A stretch of 64,000 bases of DNA from Alkalihalobacillus sp. CinArs1 (GCF_947387515.1 NZ_CANDOB010000001.1:248001-312000), one strand, 5' to 3'; counted from the stretch's first letter, positions 15,748-25,684 are shown. Made by a program: numbers and translations. The notes: generated by a model from the letters alone, not told the origin.

Positions 15748-16848
15748 CTAAACGAACTGAAACCGTTCCGGTCTAAAGCTCTCGATTGGAATTTCTTGAG
15801 GCATTTCTTCGATTTCATTTGCGATGATTTCCGCCGTTACTGGACTGAGTAATATTCCATTACGGTAATGTCCTGATGCTATGAGGATTGATGGTTTTTC
15901 AATAACCTTTCCTATGATTGGAAAACCGTCCTGTGAGGCTGGCCTTAACCCTGCCCATTTATGAAACGGTCGTTCTTCCCTTAGATCAGGTAACACTTTT
16001 TTACTCCAAGATTCTAAACGGTTTATCCCATGCTCCGTAACACTAGTGTTAAAACCGGCAATATCTTCAGAAGCACCTGCAATTAGCGTTCCGTTCTCTT
16101 TTCCAACAAAATAACCTTGACTGGTAAACACGATATGACTTAATGATGGGCCATCATATGCACAAATCTGTCCTCTGATCGGAAAAACAGGTAATGAGCA
16201 ATTTAGTCCTTTTTCCCAGTTCTGTGACCATGCTCCGGTTGCAAGCACAATAAAGTCACCTTTTATCAAACCTTTATCTGTGCTAACGAGGTGAGGCTCA
16301 CCATCTACTAACTCTGCCTCGCCAGCATGTTCTATGATGCTAACACCAGCATTTCTGCATGCTTGAATCAATGCTTTTACATATCCCGGTGCATAGATAT
16401 GACTTTCAGCAGGGCACCAAAGCGCAGCGTATACATCGTCAGAGAGTAAAGGCTCCTTTTCTCTAGCTTCATCTCCTGATAACAAGTAGGATTGTATTCC
16501 ATATTCACTTTGCCACCGTTTCTTTGCTTCTAGCGAAAGGAGATCGGCTTCATGAAAAATAGCATAAAGGCTTCCACAATTGCTAAATTCAAATGATTCA
16601 TTCGATGATTGCATGATATGCTCGACCCAATCAGGGTATAGATTAAGGCTTCTTTGGCATAATTTAAAGAAATCATCAGGGTCTTCAGTTATCTCGGAAT
16701 AAGGAGCAAGCATCCCAGCAGCAGCACCAGATGCTTGTCCACCACATACTCCCGATTCAATTACGGTAACTTCAAATCCTCGTTTCCTGCACTCATAAGC
16801 GATCGACAGGCCGATGACACCTCCACCAACTATTGAAACGCTAGCCAT
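15748..16848 (-). CDS. thiO: Glycine oxidase ThiO
   Basis: FAD enzyme that oxidises glycine to the iminoacetate (dehydroglycine) needed by ThiG. 366 residues; dinucleotide motif GGGVIGLSIAYE at the N-terminus, ASGAAAGMLAPYSE after it, ATGAWSQNW in the middle, and the C-terminal GHYRNGILLSPVTA that closes the FAD site. Lies 15 nt from thiG. Use of ThiO means the aerobic route, with no ThiH. Confidence 0.94.
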   Translation of the reverse strand: MASVSIVGGGVIGLSIAYECRKRGFEVTVIESGVCGGQASGAAAGMLAPYSEITEDPDDFFKLCQRSLNLYPDWVEHIMQSSNESFEFSNCGSLYAIFHEADLLSLEAKKRWQSEYGIQSYLLSGDEAREKEPLLSDDVYAALWCPAESHIYAPGYVKALIQACRNAGVSIIEHAGEAELVDGEPHLVSTDKGLIKGDFIVLATGAWSQNWEKGLNCSLPVFPIRGQICAYDGPSLSHIVFTSQGYFVGKENGTLIAGASEDIAGFNTSVTEHGINRLESWSKKVLPDLREERPFHKWAGLRPASQDGFPIIGKVIEKPSILIASGHYRNGILLSPVTAEIIANEIEEMPQEIPIESFRPERFQFV

Positions 16849-16863
16849 GCTTACAACACCCTT

Positions 16864-17643
16864 CTACTTCGAAATATAGTTGACCGTACTACTCGCAGTG
16901 GCATACTTTTTCTTAGGTATTCGACCTGATAAATAAGAAAGTCTTCCTGCCTTAATCGCGTGTTTTACTGCTTCAGCCATCTTGACCGGATTTCTTGCTT
17001 TTGCTATTGCCGTGTTTAACAGCACACCGTCGGCACCAAGCTCCATCGCCTTTGTTACATCTGCTGCGCTACCTAGTCCCGCATCAACGATGACAGGAAC
17101 CGTCAACTCCTCTGTAATGAGTTCGATATTATATGGATTCAATATTCCTAGCCCAGTTCCGATGGGAGACCCGCCGGGCATGACTGCAGCTGCTCCAGCT
17201 TCCTGTAACCTGTAGCACAATGCTGGGTCATCCGATGTATATGGTAAGACTACAAATCCATCGTTCGCTAAGATCTCTGTCGCTTTTACTGTTTCGATTG
17301 GATCTGGCAATAGCGTCTTATCATTTCTGCTCACTTCAATCTTTATCCAGTTGCTCAACCCTGAAGATCTAGCTAATTTAGCGATTCTTACCGCTTCCTC
17401 AGCAGATGTAGCACCAGATGTATTGGGCAAGTATTGAAACGTTTTGTCACCCAAGTGCTGAAGAATCGCGTCCTCGTCAGGAGAGTTCAAATTGACTCTC
17501 CTGATTGCAAAGGTTAATACTTCAGCCTCTGAAGCTTCGATTGACTGATTTTGTACGAAGGGATTTGGATACCTCCCTGTTCCTAGGAACAATCTAGAGT
17601 CGAATTGTTTTCCACCGATTGTTAGTACATCGTTCATATTCAT
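16864..17643 (-). CDS. thiG: Thiazole synthase ThiG
   Basis: Forms the thiazole phosphate from DXP, dehydroglycine and ThiS-thiocarboxylate. TIM-barrel protein of up to 259 residues with [25 protein letters not shown] (Schiff-base Lys region), PGGSPIGTG and [11 protein letters not shown] 17643 overlaps the thiS stop; the ATG two codons later has better spacing from GGAGG and may be the real start. Coupled to thiS, its sulfur donor. Confidence 0.95.
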   Translation of the reverse strand: MNMNDVLTIGGKQFDSRLFLGTGRYPNPFVQNQSIEASEAEVLTFAIRRVNLNSPDEDAILQHLGDKTFQYLPNTSGATSAEEAVRIAKLARSSGLSNWIKIEVSRNDKTLLPDPIETVKATEILANDGFVVLPYTSDDPALCYRLQEAGAAAVMPGGSPIGTGLGILNPYNIELITEELTVPVIVDAGLGSAADVTKAMELGADGVLLNTAIAKARNPVKMAEAVKHAIKAGRLSYLSGRIPKKKYATASSTVNYISK

Positions 17644-17837
17644 CCACCTCCCACAAATTGAACAAGTTCAATTTTCATGCCATCTCTTAGCTCCGTATCG
17701 TCCCAACGGTCACGGTCTATAATCGTTCCATCTAATTCAGTCGCTACCAAACCTTTTTGTAACTGGAAGTGATGAACCACATCCGCCATAGTCGCTACTT
17801 CAAGGTCATACGTTTCGCCATTAATATGCAGTCTCAT
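17640..17837 (-). CDS. thiS: Sulfur carrier protein ThiS
   Basis: 65-residue ubiquitin-like carrier beginning [12 protein letters not shown] and ending FVGGG, the C-terminal Gly-Gly that is adenylated and thiocarboxylated. The ATG follows AAGGAGG; it overlaps thiE by 17 nt and thiG by 4 nt. A longer frame to 17882 has no ribosome site. No thiF follows in this operon, although ThiS needs it. Confidence 0.94.
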   Translation of the reverse strand: MRLHINGETYDLEVATMADVVHHFQLQKGLVATELDGTIIDRDRWDDTELRDGMKIELVQFVGGG

Positions 17838-18471
17838 GATTAACCTCCTTTGAACGAATAATCTTATCAATGAATGCTTCACTAGTACCTTGAACGTTAG
17901 AGCTACCTACAACCTCACTAATTACACATATTCGGGACGCACCAGCACTCAAAACTTCCTCCACGTTATGGAGCTTGATTCCACCTATTGCAACAAACGG
18001 TATGGTAATTTCTGATGCAACGGCTTTAATGTAAGCTGTAGTCACTGGATCGACCACATCGCTTTTACTATTCGTTTTATAAACAGGTCCAGCTCCTATA
18101 TAATCCGCACCCTCTTTTTCTGCAAGGCGCGCTTCCTCTATCTTGTGGGTAGAGATTCCTATGATTTTATCCGTACCTATAATTTGTCTTGCTACGCTTA
18201 TCGGTAGATCATCCTGTCCTAGATGAACACCATCTGCATCTACAGCCAGTGCAACATCAATATGATCATTAACGATAAACGTTACATTGTGCTTACTTGT
18301 CAATTCACGGAGTATCCTGGCTTTTTCCAAAATCACCTTCTTGCTACTGTGCTTATCACGAAGTTGGATAATCTCAGCTCCGCCTAACATTGCCTCCTCC
18401 ATCACATCATATAAACTTCTATCAGGATGAAATTCTTCACCGGTTATAACATATAGGTTAAAATCTTTCAT
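17821..18471 (-). CDS. thiE: Thiamine phosphate synthase ThiE
   Basis: Joins HMP-PP and thiazole phosphate to thiamine phosphate. 216 residues; substrate motifs QLRDKHSSKK, FIVNDHIDVALAVDADGVHLGQDD and GADYIGAGPVYKT, then GGIKLHNVEEVLSAGA. The HLGQDD and NDHIDVA motifs separate it from the TenI paralogue. First gene of the operon, about 80 nt after the TPP riboswitch aptamer. Confidence 0.94.
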   Translation of the reverse strand: MKDFNLYVITGEEFHPDRSLYDVMEEAMLGGAEIIQLRDKHSSKKVILEKARILRELTSKHNVTFIVNDHIDVALAVDADGVHLGQDDLPISVARQIIGTDKIIGISTHKIEEARLAEKEGADYIGAGPVYKTNSKSDVVDPVTTAYIKAVASEITIPFVAIGGIKLHNVEEVLSAGASRICVISEVVGSSNVQGTSEAFIDKIIRSKEVNHETAY

Positions 18472-18499
18472 TTTTATCCTTCCTTTCTCAGAAAAATAT

Positions 18500-18532
18500 A
18501 AAAAGCCCTCATTCCGCGTATGGAATGAGGGC
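18500..18532 (-). terminator. TPP riboswitch terminator
   Basis: GCCCTCATTCC / GGAATGAGGGC, an 11-bp perfect stem, followed on the minus strand by TTTTTATA. It lies between the aptamer and thiE: the off-state terminator. Confidence 0.93.
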
Positions 18533-18552
18533 AGTTATCATATTAAATACCT

Positions 18553-18656
18553 CTACCGACTTCCCTACGCTGGTATAAACCAGATCAGGTTCAAGGGTAT
18601 AGAAAGTATTGGTTTCCTATTCTCAGCCTACCCGAATACGTAGGCACCCCTAGTCA
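18553..18656 (-). promoter_or_regulatory. TPP riboswitch (THI element)
   Basis: Minus strand contains AGGGGTGCC, GGCTGAGAATAG, ACCCTTGAACCTGATCTGG and TACCAGCGTAGGGAAG in order, which is the complete thi-box core. It represses transcription of thiE-S-G-O-D when thiamine pyrophosphate is bound. Confidence 0.97.
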
Positions 18657-18711
18657 ACAACTATTCAGTTCTCTTTCATTATGGCAAACAATCATAATGA
18701 TGACAAGTAAA

Positions 18712-19899
18712 TTACATATATAGAGAGGATAGAAATATCCCTATCGTATCGTTATAAATCTTACCAAATTGACTTATAGGAAGCGGGTTTTCTCCCTTTC
18801 CTATCTCTACTGTAAAGCCTGGTCTTCTAAAATCTTGAATAAACCAATCTTTATAGCCTGCAAAACTATCAACATAGCGAATCGGGCGATAGCCACTCAA
18901 CCTTGAATATTCAGTTACTAAAACTTCAGATTCAGGCGGCTCAAGACCTTCATATCCCCAAAAGATGACCTCTCCTTGAGAATGGAATGCAAGTGCTCGG
19001 TCAAAATTCCTACGTTGTGAGAGTTCTGCAATTGCAATTGCTTCAGGCTCACTTAAAGGTTCATAACCAGGAAAATTTCTCGGTGATGGTTTCTTCGGCT
19101 TCCGTTCTGCCTCTATTTCCCATTTAGCAGGATACTGATTATTTAAATCTACACCTCGTATGTTCGCTTTCCAGCGATTAAAGTCTCCACTTCCATTATT
19201 TAGATCGTTCGCTAACGTGCGATATGGCTCTTCTTCTGGCAAGCCATCAATGACCAAGTTTACTCCATCAGGGTTTACCATCGGAACAATTGAAAGGGAC
19301 GTAGAATCGTAAAGAGGTGGCAAGTAAACACCACTTAGCACCTGAGTATTCGTAAGTGCCATTAAGTAATCGTTTAATAACTTCATCAATAGGGCTGTTG
19401 TCAGCCATTCATTTGCATGAAAGGCCCCATTCATATGGACTTTCTTGGAACCCACGCCTACTCGTAATTCCGGAATAGGCTTCCCCATAACAGACTCACC
19501 GATAACAGACCGTTTTATAAACGGATAAACAGCTAACAGCTTTTGTATATCTTTTACCATCGTTTCATAAGTATAATTTTGCTCTGGATTCACAAGAGGC
19601 CAAATCATTCGAATGGGGACGTTTACTTTCTCTCCAACTTGTAACGCGAAAGGATTGGCATCATTAATGAGTAAGATTCCATCCAGAGGCGCGTCATACC
19701 ACAAAGCTATACTCCAGAGCGTATCTCCCTTTCGTATCGTATAGCTTTTCGTTACGTAGCCAGGTATATTGATCATATCTCCTATGACTAGCCGATTTGG
19801 ATCAACGCTTTCATTGCTATCGATGATAAGCTGCATTGGTATTTGAAATACTCTGCTATACTTCCACATTGTATCTCCACTCTTCACTCTTACTCTCAT
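18712..19899 (-). CDS. yqgT: LysM plus M14 peptidase, gamma-D-glutamyl-diamino acid endopeptidase type (YqgT)
   Basis: 395 residues. Two N-terminal LysM repeats (VKSGDTMWKYSRVF and IRKGDTLWSIALWY) are followed by a zinc carboxypeptidase domain: zinc ligands HANE and H in AFHSQGE, catalytic Glu in FTVEIGKGENP. Known relatives cleave the D-Glu-mDAP bond in peptidoglycan peptides. The ATG has GGAGGG 7 nt upstream. There is no signal peptide, as for the B. subtilis protein and Lysinibacillus endopeptidase I, so it may act in the sporulating cell. Confidence 0.93.
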   Translation of the reverse strand: MRVRVKSGDTMWKYSRVFQIPMQLIIDSNESVDPNRLVIGDMINIPGYVTKSYTIRKGDTLWSIALWYDAPLDGILLINDANPFALQVGEKVNVPIRMIWPLVNPEQNYTYETMVKDIQKLLAVYPFIKRSVIGESVMGKPIPELRVGVGSKKVHMNGAFHANEWLTTALLMKLLNDYLMALTNTQVLSGVYLPPLYDSTSLSIVPMVNPDGVNLVIDGLPEEEPYRTLANDLNNGSGDFNRWKANIRGVDLNNQYPAKWEIEAERKPKKPSPRNFPGYEPLSEPEAIAIAELSQRRNFDRALAFHSQGEVIFWGYEGLEPPESEVLVTEYSRLSGYRPIRYVDSFAGYKDWFIQDFRRPGFTVEIGKGENPLPISQFGKIYNDTIGIFLSSLYM

Positions 19900-19977
19900 A
19901 TCCAATCCCTCCACCCTAGAAGCCTTCATACTATGCTATGTAGAGAGCTCATCGTAGTATGCTAATAAACCAAAACA

Positions 19978-20008
19978 AAAGAACCATGCCCTATGGGCAT
20001 GGTTCTTT
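19978..20008 (-). terminator. Terminator of yqgS
   Basis: A 14-bp perfect stem AAAGAACCATGCCC / GGGCATGGTTCTTT with loop TAT, followed on the minus strand by TGTTTTGG. It lies 3 nt beyond the yqgS stop. Confidence 0.85.
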
Positions 20009-20010
20009 AC

Positions 20011-21894
20011 TTACTGTTCTGTTTTTTCGCTTTCATCAGCGGGTTGTTCGTTGTTTTCACCAAAGAAACGAAGCAGATCGCCGTAGACGATTTTATCGGA
20101 ATAGGCAAGATCCGTTTTAGCTTTCTCCATGTATGGTTCACAGGCAGCTTTATCCGTTTCCTCTCCAGTTTCTTTGTCATAACAAACGTTATTGGTATAA
20201 AGGTGGTCTTCGGTGATAAAGCTTCCGTCACGAAGAATTGTAAAGTTATCTTGCTTTTCTGCGAATAAATCGTTACCGAACTTAATCATATCTTTGGTTT
20301 CGATTCCGAGAAGGTGCATAATAGTTGGTTTCAGGTCAATTTGACCGCTTACCTGTTCCATCACTTCCCCTTCTTGACCAGGAATATGAACGACTAATGG
20401 TACTCGTTGTAATTGAGTGGTCTCAAATGGCGTGATTTCTTTACCAAGGAATTCTCCCATTGCCTTGTTGTGGTTCTGAGAAATTCCATAGTGGTCTCCA
20501 TACAATACGAAGATTGAGTCTTCATATAGCCCTTCTTCTTTCATGCGTTCGAAAAACTTCTTAAGTGCTTCATCCTGATATCTGACAGTCGTGAAGAAAC
20601 GATTCACTGTTCCATCATCAGAAGTCCACTCTGGAATGTACTCATCTTCTTTTTCAAGTGTAAAAGGAAAATGGTTTGTGAGCGTGATGTACTTTGCATA
20701 GTAAGGTTCAGGCATTGTCTTCAAATATTTAATCGACTGATCAAAGAAGTACTCATCTTTCAGTCCCCACCCAATCGAGTTTTCAGGAGTTACAGAAAAA
20801 TCATTGATGTCATAGAACTTGTCATATTTAAGAGCATCATACATAACATCACGGTTCCAGAAACTCTTGTTGTTTGCGTGGAACACTGAACTGTAGTAAC
20901 CTTCTTCACTTAAAACCTCAGGGCTAGCATTGTATTCATTTCCAGAATGTGTGAAGAAAACCGCTCCACTTGGAAGTCCGTACAAGGAGTTTTCAACAAT
21001 AAATTCTGAATCAGAAGTTTTCCCCTGTGCTGTTTGATGATAAAAGTTAGGGAAATAATAGCTATCTTCAATTAGATCATTAAGGAAAGGTGTGATTTCC
21101 TTACCATCTACTTCTTCGTTAACAACGAAGGTTTGTGTAGATTCGAGTGAAACGAGGATAACGTTTTTACCTTCTGCTTTTCCAAACATTTCTGGGTTTG
21201 GTTCGACGTGATTGGCTTTGACATAGTTTTCAATATCCACAATCTCACTGCCATCTGCAAAAGCACGCTGCGCTTTTGCTTTAGACTGGAGAACAGCATC
21301 GTAAACATGGTAGTTAAATGTTCCGATATATTTAATAAGCATTTCACGGTCAAATGTACGTGTTAACAGCTGTGGACGTTCTGTCTCTGCAAGACCTACG
21401 TTGACTGCGAAAAGCGCAATTGCACTTGCGAAAACAATAGCGATTTCTTTCTTCTTCACTTCAAATGTTTTTGTCTTACGTACCATGAGGTAAACAGCTA
21501 ACACAATGATATCAAGGAAGAGGAAGAAGTCATATCCACTTACGAGCTCCGTAATACTGTTTCCAAGTTCACCCATGTTATTTGTTTGGAATAACAATGG
21601 GATCGTGATGAAGTCTGTAAACTCACGATAATAAACGACGTTAGCGAATAATATGAAAGAACCAATGAAATCGATTATTAGTAGAACTCTGTTTCTATAC
21701 TTAGGAGATGCGAATAAAGCAAAACCTAGGAACAATAGAATAGAGCTTAATGGATTCAGAAAGAGGATAATCCCTTCCATTTTATTCTCTGTTTCAATGT
21801 TAAAAGCAAATTCATATACAAAATACGTTTTAATCCAAAGCATAATTGCTACAATAAAGAAAAATGAATATTTGTTTTGTAGCTTTTTCATCAT
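20011..21894 (-). CDS. yqgS: Lipoteichoic acid synthase-family protein (YqgS)
   Basis: 627 residues. Five hydrophobic segments in the first 190 residues, then an extracellular sulfatase-like domain. The catalytic Thr is in AQGKTSDSEF; metal-binding residues appear in VSLESTQ and YGDHYGIS. LtaS enzymes transfer glycerol phosphate from phosphatidylglycerol to the growing LTA chain. YqgS is the sporulation-associated paralogue in B. subtilis. The tail ends NNEQPADESEKTEQ. The 290-nt gap upstream holds its leader and the glcK terminator. Confidence 0.93.
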   Translation of the reverse strand: MMKKLQNKYSFFFIVAIMLWIKTYFVYEFAFNIETENKMEGIILFLNPLSSILLFLGFALFASPKYRNRVLLIIDFIGSFILFANVVYYREFTDFITIPLLFQTNNMGELGNSITELVSGYDFFLFLDIIVLAVYLMVRKTKTFEVKKKEIAIVFASAIALFAVNVGLAETERPQLLTRTFDREMLIKYIGTFNYHVYDAVLQSKAKAQRAFADGSEIVDIENYVKANHVEPNPEMFGKAEGKNVILVSLESTQTFVVNEEVDGKEITPFLNDLIEDSYYFPNFYHQTAQGKTSDSEFIVENSLYGLPSGAVFFTHSGNEYNASPEVLSEEGYYSSVFHANNKSFWNRDVMYDALKYDKFYDINDFSVTPENSIGWGLKDEYFFDQSIKYLKTMPEPYYAKYITLTNHFPFTLEKEDEYIPEWTSDDGTVNRFFTTVRYQDEALKKFFERMKEEGLYEDSIFVLYGDHYGISQNHNKAMGEFLGKEITPFETTQLQRVPLVVHIPGQEGEVMEQVSGQIDLKPTIMHLLGIETKDMIKFGNDLFAEKQDNFTILRDGSFITEDHLYTNNVCYDKETGEETDKAACEPYMEKAKTDLAYSDKIVYGDLLRFFGENNEQPADESEKTEQ

Positions 21895-22112
21895 TTACTT
21901 AGTACCTCCTTAGTTGGCTATAAGGAAAGAGCTACCATCTGTTTCGTTATCAACCATACATAAACGATATGATAGTACGTTTTTGGAAATAATTCAACTA
22001 CCTTTTCTCCTTATTTTCCTCCAAAATCTGCGTTTTCATTTAAAAACTTGTCTTTTCCCTACTAATAATAACGATTCATCCGAATAAAAAGTTTCAATTT
22101 GGGTTATTTTAC

Positions 22113-22146
22113 ATAAAAAAAAAGAGGTCTTATTGTTCAGACCTCA
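22113..22146 (-). terminator. Terminator of glcK
   Basis: GAGGTCT / AGACCTC stem with an 8-nt loop, followed on the minus strand by T9. The region 21895-22112 between this element and yqgS has no recognisable gene. Confidence 0.88.
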
Positions 22147-22183
22147 TTAATTCCCGGTAATGTTAAGAATTAAACATGTTTTA

Positions 22184-23158
22184 TCAGGACTTTTGCATAA
22201 GCTTCGTCTTGACTAACCAAGCGCCACCAATGACGCCAGCATCATTTCCTAACGTTGCGATTGCAAAATCAGCACCTTCTTTTACACGTGGAAGTGCAAA
22301 TTTATCGAATTCTTCTTTTAAAGGTAAAAGCAATGTATCTCCTGCTTTAGACACGCCTCCGCCTATCACGATCTTCGACGGATTTAAAGCATTCGCAAGA
22401 TTGGCGATCGCCAGTCCTAGATGAGATGTAGTGAAGTTTACGACTTCTGTTGCATGAGCATCACCTGCTCGATACGCGTCAAAAACGTCACGTGCCGTAA
22501 TTTCTCCGCTTATTTTATGTAAGGATCCTTCAGGATGTTCATCCATCGTTTCGAGCGCTGTTCTGACAACACCAGTAGCAGATGCAATCGTTTCTAAGCA
22601 CCCTTTCTTTCCACAGTTACACTGAACGCCACCATCAACGATCGATGTAATATGACCAATCTCTCCAGCCATACCATTCGTTCCATGAATAATTTCTCCA
22701 CCAGAGATAATTCCTCCACCTACCCCAGTCCCAAGGGTTACACATAAGAGATCTCGTGCTCCATCTCCTGCTCCTCGCCACATTTCACCAAGAGCAGCTA
22801 TGTTGGCGTCATTATCAATGATTACTGGTAGCCCCGTTTCCATCTCAAGCTTGTCTTTCAAAGGAAAATCTCTCCAGCCGATGTTCACCGCATGATAAAT
22901 AAATCCAGTTTCCATTTCAATAAAGCCAGGGGCTCCCATACCGATTCCGATAAAATGACTATTCGGTAAGCCCAATTCTTCCATCTTATCATCCAAAGCT
23001 CTAGCGATATGTGTCGTTATATGACGCCCTTCTTCACTTTTATCAGTAGGAATCTCCCATTTATGCTGTATTTCCCCATAATAATTAATAAATGCTAATT
23101 TTATTGTTGTGCCTCCAAGGTCCACTCCGATAAACCATTTCTTTTCCACCATCATCAT
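22184..23158 (-). CDS. glcK: Glucokinase (ROK family)
   Basis: Phosphorylates glucose with ATP. 324 residues; N-terminal phosphate motif VDLGGTTIK, sugar-binding DNDANIAALGE, and the ROK zinc signature CNCGKKGCLE. GTLGTGVGGG is the second ATP motif. Three ATGs are in tandem after AAAAGGTGG, so the exact start is uncertain by one or two residues. Downstream of yqgQ as in B. subtilis, with a nitroreductase gene inserted between. Confidence 0.94.
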   Translation of the reverse strand: MMMVEKKWFIGVDLGGTTIKLAFINYYGEIQHKWEIPTDKSEEGRHITTHIARALDDKMEELGLPNSHFIGIGMGAPGFIEMETGFIYHAVNIGWRDFPLKDKLEMETGLPVIIDNDANIAALGEMWRGAGDGARDLLCVTLGTGVGGGIISGGEIIHGTNGMAGEIGHITSIVDGGVQCNCGKKGCLETIASATGVVRTALETMDEHPEGSLHKISGEITARDVFDAYRAGDAHATEVVNFTTSHLGLAIANLANALNPSKIVIGGGVSKAGDTLLLPLKEEFDKFALPRVKEGADFAIATLGNDAGVIGGAWLVKTKLMQKS

Positions 23159-23177
23159 CCACCTTTTTCTCTCTGTC

Positions 23178-23927
23178 TTATTTTAACGGAAAACCTTTTT
23201 TCTGTAGAAACTCTTTCATATAAGTTCGAACGGGATTTGCTAACTTATTTGCCATGAGAGAAGTCCACCCAGCCTTACGCTGCCCCTGTGTTCTCTCTTC
23301 ATAATAAGAAGAAATTGTTTCATCATATTCCTTCAATCCATTTATGAACGCTTGTTTGTTAGGTTCGTATTCGTCAACGTGATAAACATTTCGCATGGGC
23401 AATCGCGGCTTTTTAACTGGTGTTTGTTCTGGATAACCTACGCAAAGACCAAATAAAGGAATCACTTTGGAAGGAAGGTTTAGAAGCTTACTTACTTCAC
23501 TTAGTGAATTTCGAAGTCCGCCGATATAGCATATGCCTAGACCCATAGATTCAGCAGCGATTGTGGCATTTTGAGCAGCCAATGACGCATCGATCAAGCC
23601 AACCATAAATTTCTCGGTTGATTCAGTTGTTTCTGTTACATCTATGTTATGAAGATTCGCTGCTTCATGGTGGCGATTGTAGTCAGCACAGAAGACAAAG
23701 AAATGACCATTCTTTTCAACATAACTCTGATTACCCGCTAATTCTGCTAGCTTTTTCTTCTTCATCTCATCTTTGACCCCAATGATTGAATACGCTTGAA
23801 TATAGCTAGAAGTCGAGGCAGCTTGAGCCGATCGTACAATGGTGTAGATCTGTTCTTCTGTTAAAGGTTTGTTTTCAAATGCTCTAATAGAACGGTGTTC
23901 TAGTAGTGTTTCAATTGTTTGATTCAT
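23178..23927 (-). CDS. NADPH-dependent FMN oxidoreductase, NfrA type
   Basis: 249 residues of the nitroreductase family with FMN-binding HRSIRAFENKPL, AQAASTSSYIQAYSII, DASLAAQNATIAAESMGLG and CYIGGLRN. The C-terminal QRKAGWTSLMANKL is typical of the NfrA/FRP subgroup. Family enzymes reduce flavin, quinones and nitro compounds. It overlaps yqgQ by 17 nt, so it is coupled to it. B. subtilis has its nfrA copies elsewhere, so its presence here is a rearrangement. Confidence 0.9.
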   Translation of the reverse strand: MNQTIETLLEHRSIRAFENKPLTEEQIYTIVRSAQAASTSSYIQAYSIIGVKDEMKKKKLAELAGNQSYVEKNGHFFVFCADYNRHHEAANLHNIDVTETTESTEKFMVGLIDASLAAQNATIAAESMGLGICYIGGLRNSLSEVSKLLNLPSKVIPLFGLCVGYPEQTPVKKPRLPMRNVYHVDEYEPNKQAFINGLKEYDETISSYYEERTQGQRKAGWTSLMANKLANPVRTYMKEFLQKKGFPLK

Positions 23928-24126
23928 ATTTGTCCCTCTCTTTAGTCATTTCAGCTTTAAGTATCATTCTTGCTTCGAGATACAAATCTTGATCAATCAT
24001 TTTCATGTCATATAACTCGTGTAATTCTTCCTCCATCAGTTCAAGATCTCCTAGTCTGTTCCCAGTATAGACGAACATTCCGAACCTTTTTAGGAGCTGT
24101 TGTACTTCAAAGACTGTTTTTTTCAT
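23911..24126 (-). CDS. yqgQ: DUF910 protein (YqgQ)
   Basis: 71 residues: MKKTVFEVQQLLKRFGMFVYTG, then an acidic helical region LELMEEELHELYDMKM and the segment YLEARMILKAEM. This is the YqgQ family, small three-helix proteins whose structure suggests nucleic acid binding. The function is unknown. The chosen ATG avoids an upstream frame (to 24195) with no ribosome site; in B. subtilis the family member is 71 residues, which agrees. Confidence 0.9.
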   Translation of the reverse strand: MKKTVFEVQQLLKRFGMFVYTGNRLGDLELMEEELHELYDMKMIDQDLYLEARMILKAEMTKERDKYESNN

Positions 24127-24190
24127 TTTACTCACCAGTTTTATTATAGCAATCCACACCCTCAAGTAAAATGATTCCGCACAAATAAAA

Positions 24191-24214
24191 GGCATTCTCT
24201 CTTAAGAGAATGCC
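24191..24214 (-). terminator. Terminator of the spore germination gene
   Basis: GGCATTCTCT / AGAGAATGCC, 10 bp, loop CTTA, followed on the minus strand by TTTTATTTG. Confidence 0.85.
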
Positions 24215-24220
24215 TAATAA

Positions 24221-25684
24221 TCACCGATCTGGGTCTTTCGGATGCAGTACGGTTGGTCTTCTGTTCTTAATCGGCATTGGAGAACGTAGGATAACATCTC
24301 GAAATGCACGGTAAGAAAACGGAATGAACGGCCATAGATAGGGAATATGGAATGATTTTGTACGGATGAGCAGCAGAATCCATAGCGTGATTCCAATCGA
24401 AAATCCAACCACTCCAAAAGCGGCAGTCAAAATCAACAATCCAATTCGGACGATACGGTTCGCAAGACTCAATTCATAAGAAGGTGTAGCGAATGTACCC
24501 ATCGCAGCTAATGCTAAGTATAGAATGACTTCATTGATAAATAAACCAACTTCAACCGCAACCTGTCCGATAAGGATCGCAGCTACAAGACCAAGGGCTG
24601 TAGCAAGTGAAGAAGGGGTGTGAATCGTAGCCATCCTTAAAATATCGAGTCCGATCTCAATCATTAAGAATTGTAGGAAGATCGGTATGGTACCTGTATC
24701 TTCAGTTCCAATAAACTGCAAGTTTTCACCAAGTAATTCAGGGTTCGATGCAAACAAATACCATAACGGCAAGATAAAAATACCTAGCCAAACAGCAAAA
24801 AAGCGAATCAGTCTTAGGTACGCACCCACTAACGGCTTTTGTCTGTATTCCTCCGAGTGTTGAAGGTGATGCCAAAACGTAGTTGGTGTGATCAATACAC
24901 TAGGAGAACCATCTACGAAAATCAAAACATGTCCTTCATAAAGATGTACAGCTGCAGTGTCTGGGCGTTCTGTATACCTTACGAGAGGGTACGGATTCAA
25001 TGGACGACCACAGATAAACTCCTCAATGGTCTTCTCAGCCATCGGAATGCCATCTGTATCAATTTTTTCTAAAGAATCTTTAATTCGTTTCACAATTGAA
25101 GGATCCGCGATATCTTCTATATAACTGATACAGACATCCGTTTTAGAACGCCTTCCAACCTGCATATACTCCATCCTGAGCGTTTTGTCTCTCACTCTTC
25201 TTCTTGTTAGCGAAGTATTGAATACGATTGTTTCGACAAACCCATCTCTTGCGCCTCTTGTTACTCTTTCTAAGTCTGGTTCCTGAGGACCCCTTATTGG
25301 GTAAGTTCTAGCATCGATCATAATGATTTCATCAATCCCATCTACTACTAGAGCAGTAGGGCCTGATAACACCTGATCGATTACCGCATCAAGATCATTC
25401 TGTTTATCAATTTCTACGTAGGGTAAGTGAACCTGCATCAACTTTTCTAGTGGATCTGGCTCAAGCTGATCTGGATCTAACTGCGAAAGTAATTTCATCA
25501 AGTAATGTAGAATATCATCCTTCACAAAGCCATCTATTAAAAACATCGCCATGCTTCTACCTGCGTATTGTAAGTCAAGCTGAATAACATCAAAGCTTTT
25601 TCCGACACCGAGCTCTTTATGTAAATAGTTCACGTTATCTGCAAATGACTTCGTTACTGGGTTTTTAATTTTATCCTCAGACAT
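24221..25684 (-). CDS. SpoVAF/GerA-family spore germination protein
   Basis: 487 residues. A cytoplasmic N-terminal domain of about 280 residues (VVDGIDEIIMIDARTYPIRGPQEPD is diagnostic) precedes about five membrane helices (around FAVWLGIFILPLWY to ITLWILLLIRT). SpoVAF forms a complex with FigP/YqhR and amplifies ion release in germination in B. subtilis. There the gene ends the spoVA operon; here it stands alone with its own terminator, so it could equally be an orphan GerA-type A subunit. Start ATG follows GAGGAGGGGG. Confidence 0.85.
   Translation of the reverse strand: MSEDKIKNPVTKSFADNVNYLHKELGVGKSFDVIQLDLQYAGRSMAMFLIDGFVKDDILHYLMKLLSQLDPDQLEPDPLEKLMQVHLPYVEIDKQNDLDAVIDQVLSGPTALVVDGIDEIIMIDARTYPIRGPQEPDLERVTRGARDGFVETIVFNTSLTRRRVRDKTLRMEYMQVGRRSKTDVCISYIEDIADPSIVKRIKDSLEKIDTDGIPMAEKTIEEFICGRPLNPYPLVRYTERPDTAAVHLYEGHVLIFVDGSPSVLITPTTFWHHLQHSEEYRQKPLVGAYLRLIRFFAVWLGIFILPLWYLFASNPELLGENLQFIGTEDTGTIPIFLQFLMIEIGLDILRMATIHTPSSLATALGLVAAILIGQVAVEVGLFINEVILYLALAAMGTFATPSYELSLANRIVRIGLLILTAAFGVVGFSIGITLWILLLIRTKSFHIPYLWPFIPFSYRAFRDVILRSPMPIKNRRPTVLHPKDPDR

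Noticed and set aside
17821-18471. TenI instead of ThiE
   Set aside because: The catalytic substrate-binding motifs of ThiE (HLGQDD, NDHIDVA, GAGPVYKT) are all present.
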